Source: Gammaproteobacteria bacterium
GTDB taxonomy: Bacteria > Pseudomonadota > Gammaproteobacteria > Arenicellales > Poriferihabitantaceae
Direction: 5' to 3'
DNA length: 34,452 nt
NCBI GenBank assembly: GCA_028817015.1
Contig: JAPPQJ010000130.1
Location: forward strand, 1 to 34,452
Under the pieces are notes generated by a model. That model saw nothing but the letters and a program-made list of their open reading frames with translations, ran no database searches and had not been told where the DNA came from. The position numbers were made by a program, and so were the translations under genes. Shown piece after piece: positions 8,707-18,202 of this stretch (position 1 is the first letter of the stretch; the number at the start of each line of letters is the position of its first letter).

Positions 8707-9284
8707 GGGTATTGGCGCGGATACTCCAGTTGCCGCAGCAGTTGCCGGGTCTCCCAAAGCGGCAGCCCGACCACACCGCTGTAACTGCCTTTAATGCGCT
8801 TGACAAACGCGCCGGCCCGTCCTTGTATACCGTAGGCGCCGGCTTTGTCAAACGGCTCAGCGCTGTCGCAATACCGCTCGATTTGCCGCTGCTCGAGGTG
8901 TCCGAAGGTCACTTCGGTGGTGCTCAGGCGGTGCATCTGCCGCCCCCCGGCGACTAACGCGACCGCGGAGTAAACCATATGGGTGGCGCCCGATAGCCGC
9001 TGCAGCAAGGCCACGGCATGATCGCGGTCCGACGGCTTGCCGAGGCTCTCACCGCCGATGGCGACCGCGGTGTCGCCGGCCAGCACCGGATTTGCGGCGC
9101 CGACCCGCTCGGACACGGTGCGCGCTTTGAGCAGGGCCAGCCGCAAGGTCATGTCGGACGGGGCTTCGCCCGGCAGGGGGCTTTCGTCCACGGCGGCGAT
9201 TTCGATGCGAAACGCGACCCCGAGTTGCGTCAGCATTTGCCGCCGCCGGGGCGATGCGGAGGCGAGAATGAGATGGCGGGTCAC
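8703..9284 (-). CDS. maf: Maf family nucleoside-triphosphate pyrophosphatase
   Basis: (GTG)TRHLILASASPRRRQMLTQLGVAFRIEIAAVDES...VLAGDTAVAIGGESLGKPSDRDHAVALLQRLSGATHMVYSAVAL...FDKAGAYGIQGRAGAFVKRIKGSYSGVVGLPL. Confidence 0.95.
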   Translation of the reverse strand: MTRHLILASASPRRRQMLTQLGVAFRIEIAAVDESPLPGEAPSDMTLRLALLKARTVSERVGAANPVLAGDTAVAIGGESLGKPSDRDHAVALLQRLSGATHMVYSAVALVAGGRQMHRLSTTEVTFGHLEQRQIERYCDSAEPFDKAGAYGIQGRAGAFVKRIKGSYSGVVGLPLWETRQLLRQLEYPRQYP

Positions 9285-9297
9285 CGCAGGCCGGCCC

Positions 9298-10326
9298 TCA
9301 TGTTGCCTTGCAGTGGCGCAGCAGGCGGGCCGGGGCGGCCTTGAAGGGGGTGTGGCCCAGTTCACCGAAGTGGCCGGCGAACCAGCGGCGCAGGGGCTCA
9401 AGCGGCGCTTCGTGCAGGTGCCGCTGGAGCAAATTCATCACCCTGGGCAGGTGCCGCAAGTAGCCGTCCTTGCCGTCGCGCAGCCACAGGCGAACGAAGA
9501 TGCCGGCCACCTTGCAGTGCCGCTGTGTGGCCCAGACGATGTAGTGCCGATGCAGGTCGGGCCATGCCAGTTCGCTGTTTTGCGCGCGGTACAGCCCTGA
9601 CATTTGCGCCCTGAGCGCCGGAGCGATGTCGCGGCGAGCGTCTTCCAGCAGCGAAGCCAGGTCATATGCGGGCGAGCCGATGAGCGCATCCTGATAATCC
9701 AAAACCGCGCAACTGTCGCCCGCTTGGCCGACTTGCATCAGGTTGTCGACATGGTAGTCGCGCAGCACCAGGGTCGGCGCCAGCGCCGGCAACTCCGCCA
9801 GCATCTTTTCCATGATCCGCCGAAATGTATCGCGCGCACCGGCCGCCACCGGCCGCTGCAGGCGCGCCGGCAGATACCAGTCCAGCAGCAAACTGGCTTC
9901 GGCGAGCGCCGTTTGCAGATCATACGGGGGCAAGTCGATGCCGGCCACTTCGGGGTGTTGGCGGATGCGGCCAAGCAGGCTGACCGCCTGGCGATAGAGC
10001 GCGGTTTCGTCGCCCCCCCCGGCCAGCAGCCGGGAGAAAGTCCGGTCGCCCAAGTCTTCGAGCAGCAGGAACCCGCGGTCCAGGTCGGATGCGTAAATGG
10101 CCGGCGCACGCACGCCCAGCCGCTCGAGGTGGCGGGTCACGCTGACGAACGCTCCGGCGTTCTCGGCCGGCGGCGGTGCGTCCATCAGCATCGCGGTGTC
10201 GCCGTTGCGTCGCAGCCGCAGGTAGCGGCGAAAAGACGCATCCGGGCAAAGCGGCAGGATTTGCGCGTCTTGCAGTTGGTGTTTGGCCAGAAACGCCCGT
10301 CGCAGTTTATCCCGCTCCCCGTTCAT
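9298..10326 (-). CDS. amgK: AmgK-like phosphotransferase (COG3178-type, anomeric MurNAc/GlcNAc kinase family)
   Basis: DASFRRYLRLRRNGDTAMLMDAPPPAENAGAFVSVTRHLERLG...GFLLLEDLGDRTFSRLL...LVLRDYHVDNLM...VLDYQDALIGSPAYDLASLLEDARRD; ATG overlaps the glnD stop (ATGA 10323-10326). Confidence 0.8.
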   Translation of the reverse strand: MNGERDKLRRAFLAKHQLQDAQILPLCPDASFRRYLRLRRNGDTAMLMDAPPPAENAGAFVSVTRHLERLGVRAPAIYASDLDRGFLLLEDLGDRTFSRLLAGGGDETALYRQAVSLLGRIRQHPEVAGIDLPPYDLQTALAEASLLLDWYLPARLQRPVAAGARDTFRRIMEKMLAELPALAPTLVLRDYHVDNLMQVGQAGDSCAVLDYQDALIGSPAYDLASLLEDARRDIAPALRAQMSGLYRAQNSELAWPDLHRHYIVWATQRHCKVAGIFVRLWLRDGKDGYLRHLPRVMNLLQRHLHEAPLEPLRRWFAGHFGELGHTPFKAAPARLLRHCKAT

Positions 10327-13004
10327 TGGTCCCCCAGCGGCGCCAGGCTGCGCTGCAACCGCCGCCGCAAGCAGTCGCGCACCGCCTCGGAGTCGACCGG
10401 CGCGCCGTCGCGGTCGGTGATGAAGAAAGTGTCCTCGGCTTTTTCGCCGACCGTTGACACCTTGGCCGAGATTAACCGCACCTTGCATTCAAGCAGCGCC
10501 AGGGACACATGATAGAGCAGCCCCGGCCGGTCCTGAGCGATTACCTCCATGGTGGTGTAGCGGGCTCTGCCGCCACCGCCGCCGCCGCCGTCGCCGCCGA
10601 AGGTGACCGTGGTCGGCACCCTGAACTGCTTAAGCGCGCGCGACAGCAGTCGCGAAACCGGCCGGTAGCTGGCCGGCGGCGACAGCACGAACTCTTTCAG
10701 TTTGGCGCTGTTTTCGGTGATGGTTTGGGCGTTGGCCGGGGCGCCGGCCGGGTCCACGGCGATGAACACCAGCAGCGCCAGCCCGGAGCGCGTCTGGTGG
10801 ATGCGCGCGTCAAAGATGTCCAGGTGCAGTTTGTCCAGCCCGGCGGTGATGCGCGGCAGCAGGTTTTCCGATTCGGGCGCCAGCACCAGAATCTGCTGCG
10901 CCGCGATCTCTTCGCGGTGGCGCGCCGCCACCAGCGGTAAATCCAGCAGCCCGGCGCGGGTGATTTGTTCGGCGTGCCAGGCGCCGGATTCCGGGCCGTT
11001 GCGCAGGAAGTACTCGTCGCCGAGTTGCCCCCACAGTTGCTCCAGCGCCGCCGCCGCCACCTTGCCGGCGGTCAGTTTGCGCACCGCCGCCTGGCGCGCC
11101 TCGATGCGCTGGCGGGCCGCCTCGGCGCCGGCGATGCCGGTGCGCAGCCGCCGCGAGGTGGCCGTATACAGGTTGGCTAATAACTGCCCCTTCCACTCGT
11201 TCCAGACCTTCGGGCTGGTGCCGCGGATGTCGGCCACGGTCAGCAGGTACAGGTTGTCGAGGTGCTCCTGGTCGCCGACCGCCTCGGCGAAACGGTCGAT
11301 GACCGCGGGGTCGGACGGGTCCTGGCGCTGCGCGGTCGAGGACATCAGCAGGTGATGGCGCACCAGCCAGGCGACGAAGCGGGCGTCATACTCCGACAGC
11401 CCCAGGCGCGTGCACAATGAAAGCGCGATGCGCGCGCCGACCTCGGAGTGGTCGCGGCCGCTGCCCTTGCCGATGTCGTGGCACAGCGCCGCCAAATACA
11501 GCCGCTCGCGCCGCGGCTGCTTGGTCAGCAATTCGCTGAGCAGCGGAAACTCGTGGCGGTGGCGCTCGACGGTCAGCCGGCGCAGGTTGCGCACCACGAA
11601 CAGCGAGTGAGCGTCGACCGTATAGACATGGAACAAATCGTGCTGCATCTGCCCGATGATCTCGCCGAACTCGGGGAAAAACGCGCCCAACACGCCATAC
11701 CGGTTCATGCGCCTCAAGGCGTGGGTCAGCCCGTCCTGGTGGCGGAAAATATCCAAAAACATGCGGCGGTTGGCGGCCTGGCGGCGGTAGTCGGGGTCGA
11801 TGCGGTGCAAGTTGGCGCGCAACTGGCGGATGGTGCTGGCGCGCACGCCTTTTAGCCGCGGGTGCTGCTGCAACAGGTGAAACATTTCCAGGATGGCGTT
11901 GGGGGCGCGCTGGAACACGCTTTCGTCGGCCGCCTCGAGGAAGTCGCCGACGCGGCGAAAGCGCGGGTTGATGTTTGCGGCGCGCGGTTTTCGCGGGGCC
12001 AAAACGGCTTCGCTGAAATGCTGCAGCAGGAGCTCGTTGAGCAGCCGCAATTCTTTCACGGTGCGGTAGTATCTTTTCATCATCTGCTCGACGGCGAGGT
12101 GGTTTTGGCCGCGCCGGTAGCCCAGTTGACTGGCCAGTTCGCGCTGGTAGTCGAACAGCAGGCGGTCCTCGCAGCGCCCCGACAGCAGGTGCAGGCCGTT
12201 GCGCAGCCGCCACAGGAAATCGCGCCCGCGAATCAAACTGCGGTATTCCAGGTCGGTGAGAAAACCCTGCTGGACCAGTTCGGCCAGGTTGCCGGCGCCG
12301 AAGCATCGATTGGTCACCCAACTGATCATATGCAGGTCGCGCAAACCGCCGGCGCCTTCTTTTACATTCGGCTCCAGGTTGTAGGCGGTATCGCCGTAGC
12401 GCAGGTGGCGGGCTTCCTGCTCTTTCAACTTGGCGGCGAAAAAATCGCGCGCCGGCCACACCCGCGGTGCGCGCAATTTGCCCCGCAGTTGCTCCAGTTG
12501 CTCCGGATCGCCGCACACCAGGCGGGCTTCCAGCAGGTTGGTGATCACGCTCAGGTTGCCCCTGGCCTGGGCCACGCATTGGGCCACACTGCGCACGCTG
12601 TGCCCGGCATTGAGCCCGATGTCCCAGCACCAGCGCACCCACGCCTCGATGTTGCGCGAGTTGTGCGCCCCGGCCCGGCGCGGCAACAGCACCAGCAGGT
12701 CGATGTCCGAATTCAGGTTGAGTTCAAAGCGCCCGTAGCCGCCGACCGCGACCAGCGACGGCGCCTCGCCGCCGGGCTGGGGGGCGCAAAACCGCCGCCA
12801 GCACGCCGCTAAAATCTGGTCCACCAGCCAGCCGTGGTATTTAACCAGCGCCGCCGGGCTGCCGCCTTCCAGGTGGTGTTCGGCCAGCACGGTGCGCCCG
12901 TGCTGCAACGCCTCGCGAAACGCGCCGAGCGCGGCCTGCTGGCCGCTGTGCGCCGGCGCCAGCCAGTTCGGGTCGAGCAGTTCGGCGTGGCTTAGGCGGC
13001 GCAT
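10323..13004 (-). CDS. glnD: Bifunctional [protein-PII] uridylyltransferase/uridylyl-removing enzyme GlnD
   Basis: SLVAVGGYGRFELNLNSDIDLLVLLP nucleotidyltransferase motif, HD domain (LYLAALCHDIGKGSGRDHSEVG), C-terminal ACT domains (MEVIAQDRPGLLYHVSLALLECKVRLISAKVSTVGEKAEDTFFITD). Confidence 0.97.
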   Translation of the reverse strand: MRRLSHAELLDPNWLAPAHSGQQAALGAFREALQHGRTVLAEHHLEGGSPAALVKYHGWLVDQILAACWRRFCAPQPGGEAPSLVAVGGYGRFELNLNSDIDLLVLLPRRAGAHNSRNIEAWVRWCWDIGLNAGHSVRSVAQCVAQARGNLSVITNLLEARLVCGDPEQLEQLRGKLRAPRVWPARDFFAAKLKEQEARHLRYGDTAYNLEPNVKEGAGGLRDLHMISWVTNRCFGAGNLAELVQQGFLTDLEYRSLIRGRDFLWRLRNGLHLLSGRCEDRLLFDYQRELASQLGYRRGQNHLAVEQMMKRYYRTVKELRLLNELLLQHFSEAVLAPRKPRAANINPRFRRVGDFLEAADESVFQRAPNAILEMFHLLQQHPRLKGVRASTIRQLRANLHRIDPDYRRQAANRRMFLDIFRHQDGLTHALRRMNRYGVLGAFFPEFGEIIGQMQHDLFHVYTVDAHSLFVVRNLRRLTVERHRHEFPLLSELLTKQPRRERLYLAALCHDIGKGSGRDHSEVGARIALSLCTRLGLSEYDARFVAWLVRHHLLMSSTAQRQDPSDPAVIDRFAEAVGDQEHLDNLYLLTVADIRGTSPKVWNEWKGQLLANLYTATSRRLRTGIAGAEAARQRIEARQAAVRKLTAGKVAAAALEQLWGQLGDEYFLRNGPESGAWHAEQITRAGLLDLPLVAARHREEIAAQQILVLAPESENLLPRITAGLDKLHLDIFDARIHQTRSGLALLVFIAVDPAGAPANAQTITENSAKLKEFVLSPPASYRPVSRLLSRALKQFRVPTTVTFGGDGGGGGGGRARYTTMEVIAQDRPGLLYHVSLALLECKVRLISAKVSTVGEKAEDTFFITDRDGAPVDSEAVRDCLRRRLQRSLAPLGDQ
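10569..10600. repeat. GCC/GGC-type triplet repeat tract inside glnD encoding a poly-Gly linker
   Basis: Plus strand gccgccaccgccgccgccgccgtcgccgcc, translated on the minus strand as FGGDGGGGGGGRAR just before the last ACT domain. Confidence 0.85.
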
Positions 13005-13017
13005 CCCGGCGGCGCTG

Positions 13018-13779
13018 TCAGGAGGCGCCTGAGCGGGTCAGAATTTCATGCCCGTGTTCGGTGACTAAGATGGTGTGCTCCCACTGCGCCGACAAACTGC
13101 GGTCTTTGGTGATGACGGTCCAGGCGTCCGGCAGCAGCCGGGTTTCCTTTTTGCCGGCGTTGATCATCGGCTCAATGGTGAAGGTCATGCCGGCCTTGAG
13201 CGCCAGCCCGGTGCCCGGCTGGCCGTAGTGCAGCACCTGCGGGTCTTCGTGAAAGACGCGCCCGATGCCGTGGCCGCAATACTCGCGCACCACCGAAAAG
13301 CCGTTGCCCTCGGCGTGCTGCTGGATGACATGGCCGAGATCGCCCAGGCGCACGCCGGGCTTGACCAACGCGATGGCTTTATGCAGGCACTCGCGGCTGA
13401 TCCGGCATATGCGCCGCGCGCGAATCGACGGTTCGCCGACCAGGAACATGCGGCTGGTGTCGCCGTGGAAGCCGTCCTTGATGACCGTGACATCGATGTT
13501 GATAATGTCGCCGTCTTTGAGTTTTTTGGCGGAGGGGATACCGTGGCACACCACATGGTTGACCGAGGTGCAGATGGACTTGGGGAATCCGCGGTAGTTA
13601 AGCGGCGCAGGCACCGCGCGTTGCTCGCCGACGATGAAGTCGTGGCAGATGCGGTCCAGTCGGTCGGTGGTTACCCCGGCCTGCACATGGGCGCCGATCA
13701 TGTCCAGCACCTGGGCCGCAAGCCGCCCGGCCACGCGCATTTTTTTCACCTCCTCCCGGGTTTTGGTCGATACCGCCAT
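13018..13779 (-). CDS. map: Type I methionyl aminopeptidase
   Basis: RAVPAPLNYRGFPKSICTSVNHVVCHGIPSAKKLKDGDIINIDVTVIKDGFHGDTSRMFLVG...YCGHGIGRVFHEDPQVLHYG...GMTFTIEPMIN...QWEHTILVTEHGHEILT. Start set at MAVSTK. Confidence 0.96.
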   Translation of the reverse strand: MAVSTKTREEVKKMRVAGRLAAQVLDMIGAHVQAGVTTDRLDRICHDFIVGEQRAVPAPLNYRGFPKSICTSVNHVVCHGIPSAKKLKDGDIINIDVTVIKDGFHGDTSRMFLVGEPSIRARRICRISRECLHKAIALVKPGVRLGDLGHVIQQHAEGNGFSVVREYCGHGIGRVFHEDPQVLHYGQPGTGLALKAGMTFTIEPMINAGKKETRLLPDAWTVITKDRSLSAQWEHTILVTEHGHEILTRSGAS

Positions 13780-13841
13780 GATGGTTGTCGGGTCGCATTT
13801 GTGGCGATGCACAGAGGGGTCATTATGTTCCCAGATCGCGC

Positions 13842-13870
13842 TTTATTCTTCAACCGGTTTGGCATACAAT
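13842..13870 (+). promoter_or_regulatory. Candidate rpsB promoter (weak -35 TTTATT, 17-bp spacer, -10 TACAAT)
   Basis: TTTATT(13842-13847)-N17-TACAAT(13865-13870) in the map/rpsB divergent intergenic region; leaves a leader of about 170-180 nt. Confidence 0.4.
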
Positions 13871-14051
13871 GCGCCCCCTGAGCGTCGGCGGGCGGTTCAA
13901 GCCGCCGGCAAATACCGCACACGGCGATTATGCCCGCCCGGGTGCCGTCGGTTCCGGCCCAGCCTGTCCCTGTTTGGCGACACGGCGGCCGGCCCCGGCG
14001 GTTGGCGGCCAGTAACCGTGGAGGAATAACCCAAACCAGCGAGTCATCATC

Positions 14052-15080
14052 ATGGCTGAAATCACCATGCACCAACTGCTTAAGGCCGGCGTGCATTTCG
14101 GGCACCAAACCCGTTACTGGTCGCCCAAAATGGCGCCGTATATCTTTGGCGACCGCAACAAAATCCACATCATCAACCTCGAAAAGACCCTGCCCATGTT
14201 GCGCCGGGCGGTGGACTACCTCGGCAAGGTGGCCGCCCAGGGCGGGCAAATCCTGTTCGTCGGCACCAAGCGCCAGGCCGGCAAGCCGCTCAGGCAACAC
14301 GCCATTCGCTGCCGCTGCCCGTTTGTTGACCACCGCTGGTTGGGCGGCATGCTGACCAACTACAAGACGGTAAAAAATTCCATCACCCGGCTCAAGGACC
14401 TGGAGCAGCGCATCGAAGCCGGGGCCACCGCCGGGCTGAGCAAGAAAGAAGCGCTCAACCTGGAGCGCGAGCGCGCCAAACTGGACAAGACCTTAGCCGG
14501 CATCAAGGACATGGACGGCCTGCCGGACGCGCTGTTCGTGATCGATGTTGACCAGGAGTATATCGCCGTGGCCGAGGCCAACAAACTGAACATCCCGGTG
14601 GTGGCGGTGGTTGACACCAACTGCTCGCCGGACGGCATCGACCACATCATCCCCGGCAACGACGATTCGGCCCGGGCGATCCTGCTGTATCTGGAAACCG
14701 CCGCCGACCGCATTATCGAAGCGCGCGCCGAGGCGGAGGTGGCCGCGGCGGTTGTCGGAGAGGACGAGTATGTCGAGGTCGATGAAAGCGGCGAGGTGAT
14801 CAACACGCTGGCCCGACCCAAGCCCAGAGCCCGGCCCGCCCAGGACGCCGGCGCATCGGTGGCGCGCGAAGAAGAGCCGGCCGGCAGTGAAGACGCCGCC
14901 GAGGCTGACAAGGCCGCCGCCGAGGAACCCCCTGCGACAGAGGCGGCCACCGACAAAAAGGCCGCCGAAAACGCCGCCAAGCCCCAAGACGTGGCCCGCG
15001 AAACGGTCCAGGAGGAGGCCGGGGGCGCGACCGGGCCGAGCGATGCTCCAGCGACAGAACCCAATGCAAACCCCGTGTGA
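14052..15080 (+). CDS. rpsB: 30S ribosomal protein S2 with long low-complexity C-terminal extension
   Basis: [74 protein letters not shown]...; GGAGGAATAA SD upstream; Ala/Glu-rich tail from about residue 245 to 342. Confidence 0.98.
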   Translation: MAEITMHQLLKAGVHFGHQTRYWSPKMAPYIFGDRNKIHIINLEKTLPMLRRAVDYLGKVAAQGGQILFVGTKRQAGKPLRQHAIRCRCPFVDHRWLGGMLTNYKTVKNSITRLKDLEQRIEAGATAGLSKKEALNLERERAKLDKTLAGIKDMDGLPDALFVIDVDQEYIAVAEANKLNIPVVAVVDTNCSPDGIDHIIPGNDDSARAILLYLETAADRIIEARAEAEVAAAVVGEDEYVEVDESGEVINTLARPKPRARPAQDAGASVAREEEPAGSEDAAEADKAAAEEPPATEAATDKKAAENAAKPQDVARETVQEEAGGATGPSDAPATEPNANPV

Positions 15081-15096
15081 TTTTCAGGAGCGAGCG

Positions 15097-15987
15097 ATGA
15101 CAATAACCACATCCATGATCAAACAACTGCGCGCGCGAACCGGCGCGGGCATGATGGACTGCAAAAAGGTGCTGACCGAAGCCGGCGGCGACCTCGATGC
15201 CGCGGTCGAAGTGTTGCGCAAAAAGGGCATCGCCGCCGCCGAGCAAAAGGCCGGGCGCATCGCCGCCGAAGGCGTGATCGCATCGGCCGCCAACGCCGCC
15301 GCCGGAGTCCTGGTGGAGGTCAATTGCGAGACCGATTTCGTCGCCAAAGACGCCTCGTTCACCGCATTCGCCGGCGCCGTGGCCGGGGCCATTTTAGCCG
15401 CCACCGGGGGGCCGGCTGACGCCGCCGCCATCGGCGATATTGAGATCGAAGACGGCAACACCGTGGACACCGCGCGCCGCGAACTAATCGCCAAAATCGG
15501 CGAGAACATCAGCGTGCGCCGCTTCGCCCGGATAGCGGCCGACGGCGGCCTCCTGAGCACCTATCTGCACGGCACCCGTATCGGCGTCATGGTGCGGCTG
15601 GGCGGCGCTGAGCCTTCGCGGCAACTGGGCCGCGACCTGGCGATGCACATCGCCGCCACCCGCCCGTTGTGCATCGGCGAGCGGGACATGCCCGCGGAAA
15701 CGCTGGCTAAGGAGGAGGCGATCTTCACCGCCCAGGCCGCGGAAAGCGGCAAGCCGCCGGACATCGCGGCCAAGATGGTGGCCGGGCGTATCAAAAAATT
15801 CCTCAAAGAAAACACCCTGCTGGGACAACCGTTCGTCAAGAACCCGGAGCAAAGCGTGGCCCAACTGGTGGCGGGCGCCGGCGCCGCGGTCGAGCAGATG
15901 GTGCGCTTCGAAGTGGGCGAGGGGCTGGAAAAGCGCAGCGACGATTTTGTCGCCGAGGTGATGGCGCAGGCCGGCTCCCCGAATTAG
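15097..15987 (+). CDS. tsf: Translation elongation factor Ts
   Basis: ITTSMIKQLRARTGAGMMDCKKVLTEAGGDLDAAVEVLRKKGIAAAEQKAGRIAAEGVI...VEVNCETDFVAKD; AGGAG SD. Confidence 0.98.
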   Translation: MTITTSMIKQLRARTGAGMMDCKKVLTEAGGDLDAAVEVLRKKGIAAAEQKAGRIAAEGVIASAANAAAGVLVEVNCETDFVAKDASFTAFAGAVAGAILAATGGPADAAAIGDIEIEDGNTVDTARRELIAKIGENISVRRFARIAADGGLLSTYLHGTRIGVMVRLGGAEPSRQLGRDLAMHIAATRPLCIGERDMPAETLAKEEAIFTAQAAESGKPPDIAAKMVAGRIKKFLKENTLLGQPFVKNPEQSVAQLVAGAGAAVEQMVRFEVGEGLEKRSDDFVAEVMAQAGSPN

Positions 15988-16051
15988 CGGAAAGCCCCGG
16001 GTTCGCCCGCCCACACCCATAAACTTCGAGTCCGATTGACAGGCGCCGACC

Positions 16052-16609
16052 ATGATTGACGACATCCAGCAGGACGCCGACGCGCGCATGCGCAAAACGG
16101 TCGATGCCACGCGCGATGAAATGAACCGCATTCGCACCGGCCGCGCTTCCCCGGCGCTGCTCGACCACCTGATGGTGGAATACTACGGCGTGCAAACCCC
16201 CGTCAGCCAGGTGGCCACGGTGGCCGTGGCGGATGCCAGGACGCTGACCGTGCAGCCGTGGGAGAAAAACATGATCGCGGCGATTGAAAAATCCATCCTG
16301 GAATCGGACCTCGGCGTCAATCCCGTGGTGGCCGGGGCGATTATGCGCATCCCGCTGCCGCCGATGACCGAGGAGCGCCGCCGCGAACTCGGCAAACTGG
16401 TCAAGCGCGAAGGCGAAAACGGCAAGGTCGCGGTCCGAAATATCCGCCGTGACGCGATCCACACCGTGCGCGAACTGCTCAAGGAAAAGGCCGTCAGCCA
16501 GGATCAGGGAAAGCGCGCGGAAGGCGCGCTGCAAAGCCTGACCGACCGGTATATTGCCGTGATCGACCAAGTGGTCAGCGAGAAAGAGCGGGAAGTGGTG
16601 GAAATTTAG
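16052..16609 (+). CDS. frr: Ribosome recycling factor
   Basis: MIDDIQQDADARMRKTVDATRDEMNRIRTGRASPALLDHLMVEYYGVQTPVSQVATVAVADARTLTVQPWEKNMIAAIEKSI. Confidence 0.98.
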   Translation: MIDDIQQDADARMRKTVDATRDEMNRIRTGRASPALLDHLMVEYYGVQTPVSQVATVAVADARTLTVQPWEKNMIAAIEKSILESDLGVNPVVAGAIMRIPLPPMTEERRRELGKLVKREGENGKVAVRNIRRDAIHTVRELLKEKAVSQDQGKRAEGALQSLTDRYIAVIDQVVSEKEREVVEI

Positions 16610-16643
16610 CGCCTCGCCGCGCGCCAGCCTCCGGCCAGCAAAC

Positions 16644-17410
16644 ATGCCAGCGAACACCGTCAAATTCCTGTCCCCCGAACAACCCCTGGCCGACAAGCCG
16701 CGCCATGTGGCGGTGATCATGGACGGCAACGGCCGCTGGGCCAAGCGGTACGGCCTGCCGCGCGCCGCCGGCCATCGCCGCGGCGTCGAGGCGGTTAAGA
16801 AAATATCGCGGATATTTGTCCGCCGCGGCATTCCCTACCTGACCCTGTTTGCTTTCAGCAGCGAAAACTGGAAACGCCCGCCCACCGAAGTGGAGGCGCT
16901 GCTGAAACTGCTCGCCACCACGCTGGAAAGGGAGCTCGGGCGCATGCATGAAAACGGCATATGCCTGCGCGTGATCGGCGATCTGTCGCGCTTTCCAGCC
17001 CCCCTGCAGCGCCGCATCGCCGAGGCGGTCGCCCTGACCCGCGACAACCGGGCGCTCAACCTGACCATTGCCGTCAACTATGGCGGCCGCTGGGACATCG
17101 CCCAGGCGTGCCGCTCGGTCGCCGAGTCGGTGATGGGCGGGCAACTGTCGCCCGACAAGGTCACGCCGGCGCTGGTCGAGTCGCGGTTGTGCACGCGCGA
17201 TTTGCCCGAGCCGGACCTGTTCATTCGCACCGGCGGAGAACAGCGCATCAGCAACTTCCTGCTATGGCAGTTGGCCTATACCGAGTTGTGTTTCGTCGAG
17301 GCATACTGGCCGGAGTTCGATGCAAAGCACCTGGACCAGGCGCTGATGATGTATGCGCGCCGCCAGCGCCGCTTCGGCAAAACCGGGGAGCAGGTCAGGG
17401 AATTGCAGGC

Positions 17411-17414
<4 letters not shown>
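16644..17414 (+). CDS. uppS: Isoprenyl transferase (undecaprenyl diphosphate synthase)
   Basis: PRHVAVIMDGNGRWAKRYGLPRAAGHRRGVEAVKKISRIFVRRGIPYLTLFAFSSENWKRP; C-terminal DLFIRTGGEQRISNFLLWQLAYTELCF. Confidence 0.97.

Positions 17415-18198
<784 letters not shown>

Positions 18199-18202
<4 letters not shown>

Noticed and set aside
11386-12642. 418-aa minus-strand ORF within glnD, and other long overlapping frames in glnD
   Set aside because: Alternative frame of glnD (Arg/Pro/Ala-rich); glnD itself is continuous and motif-supported.
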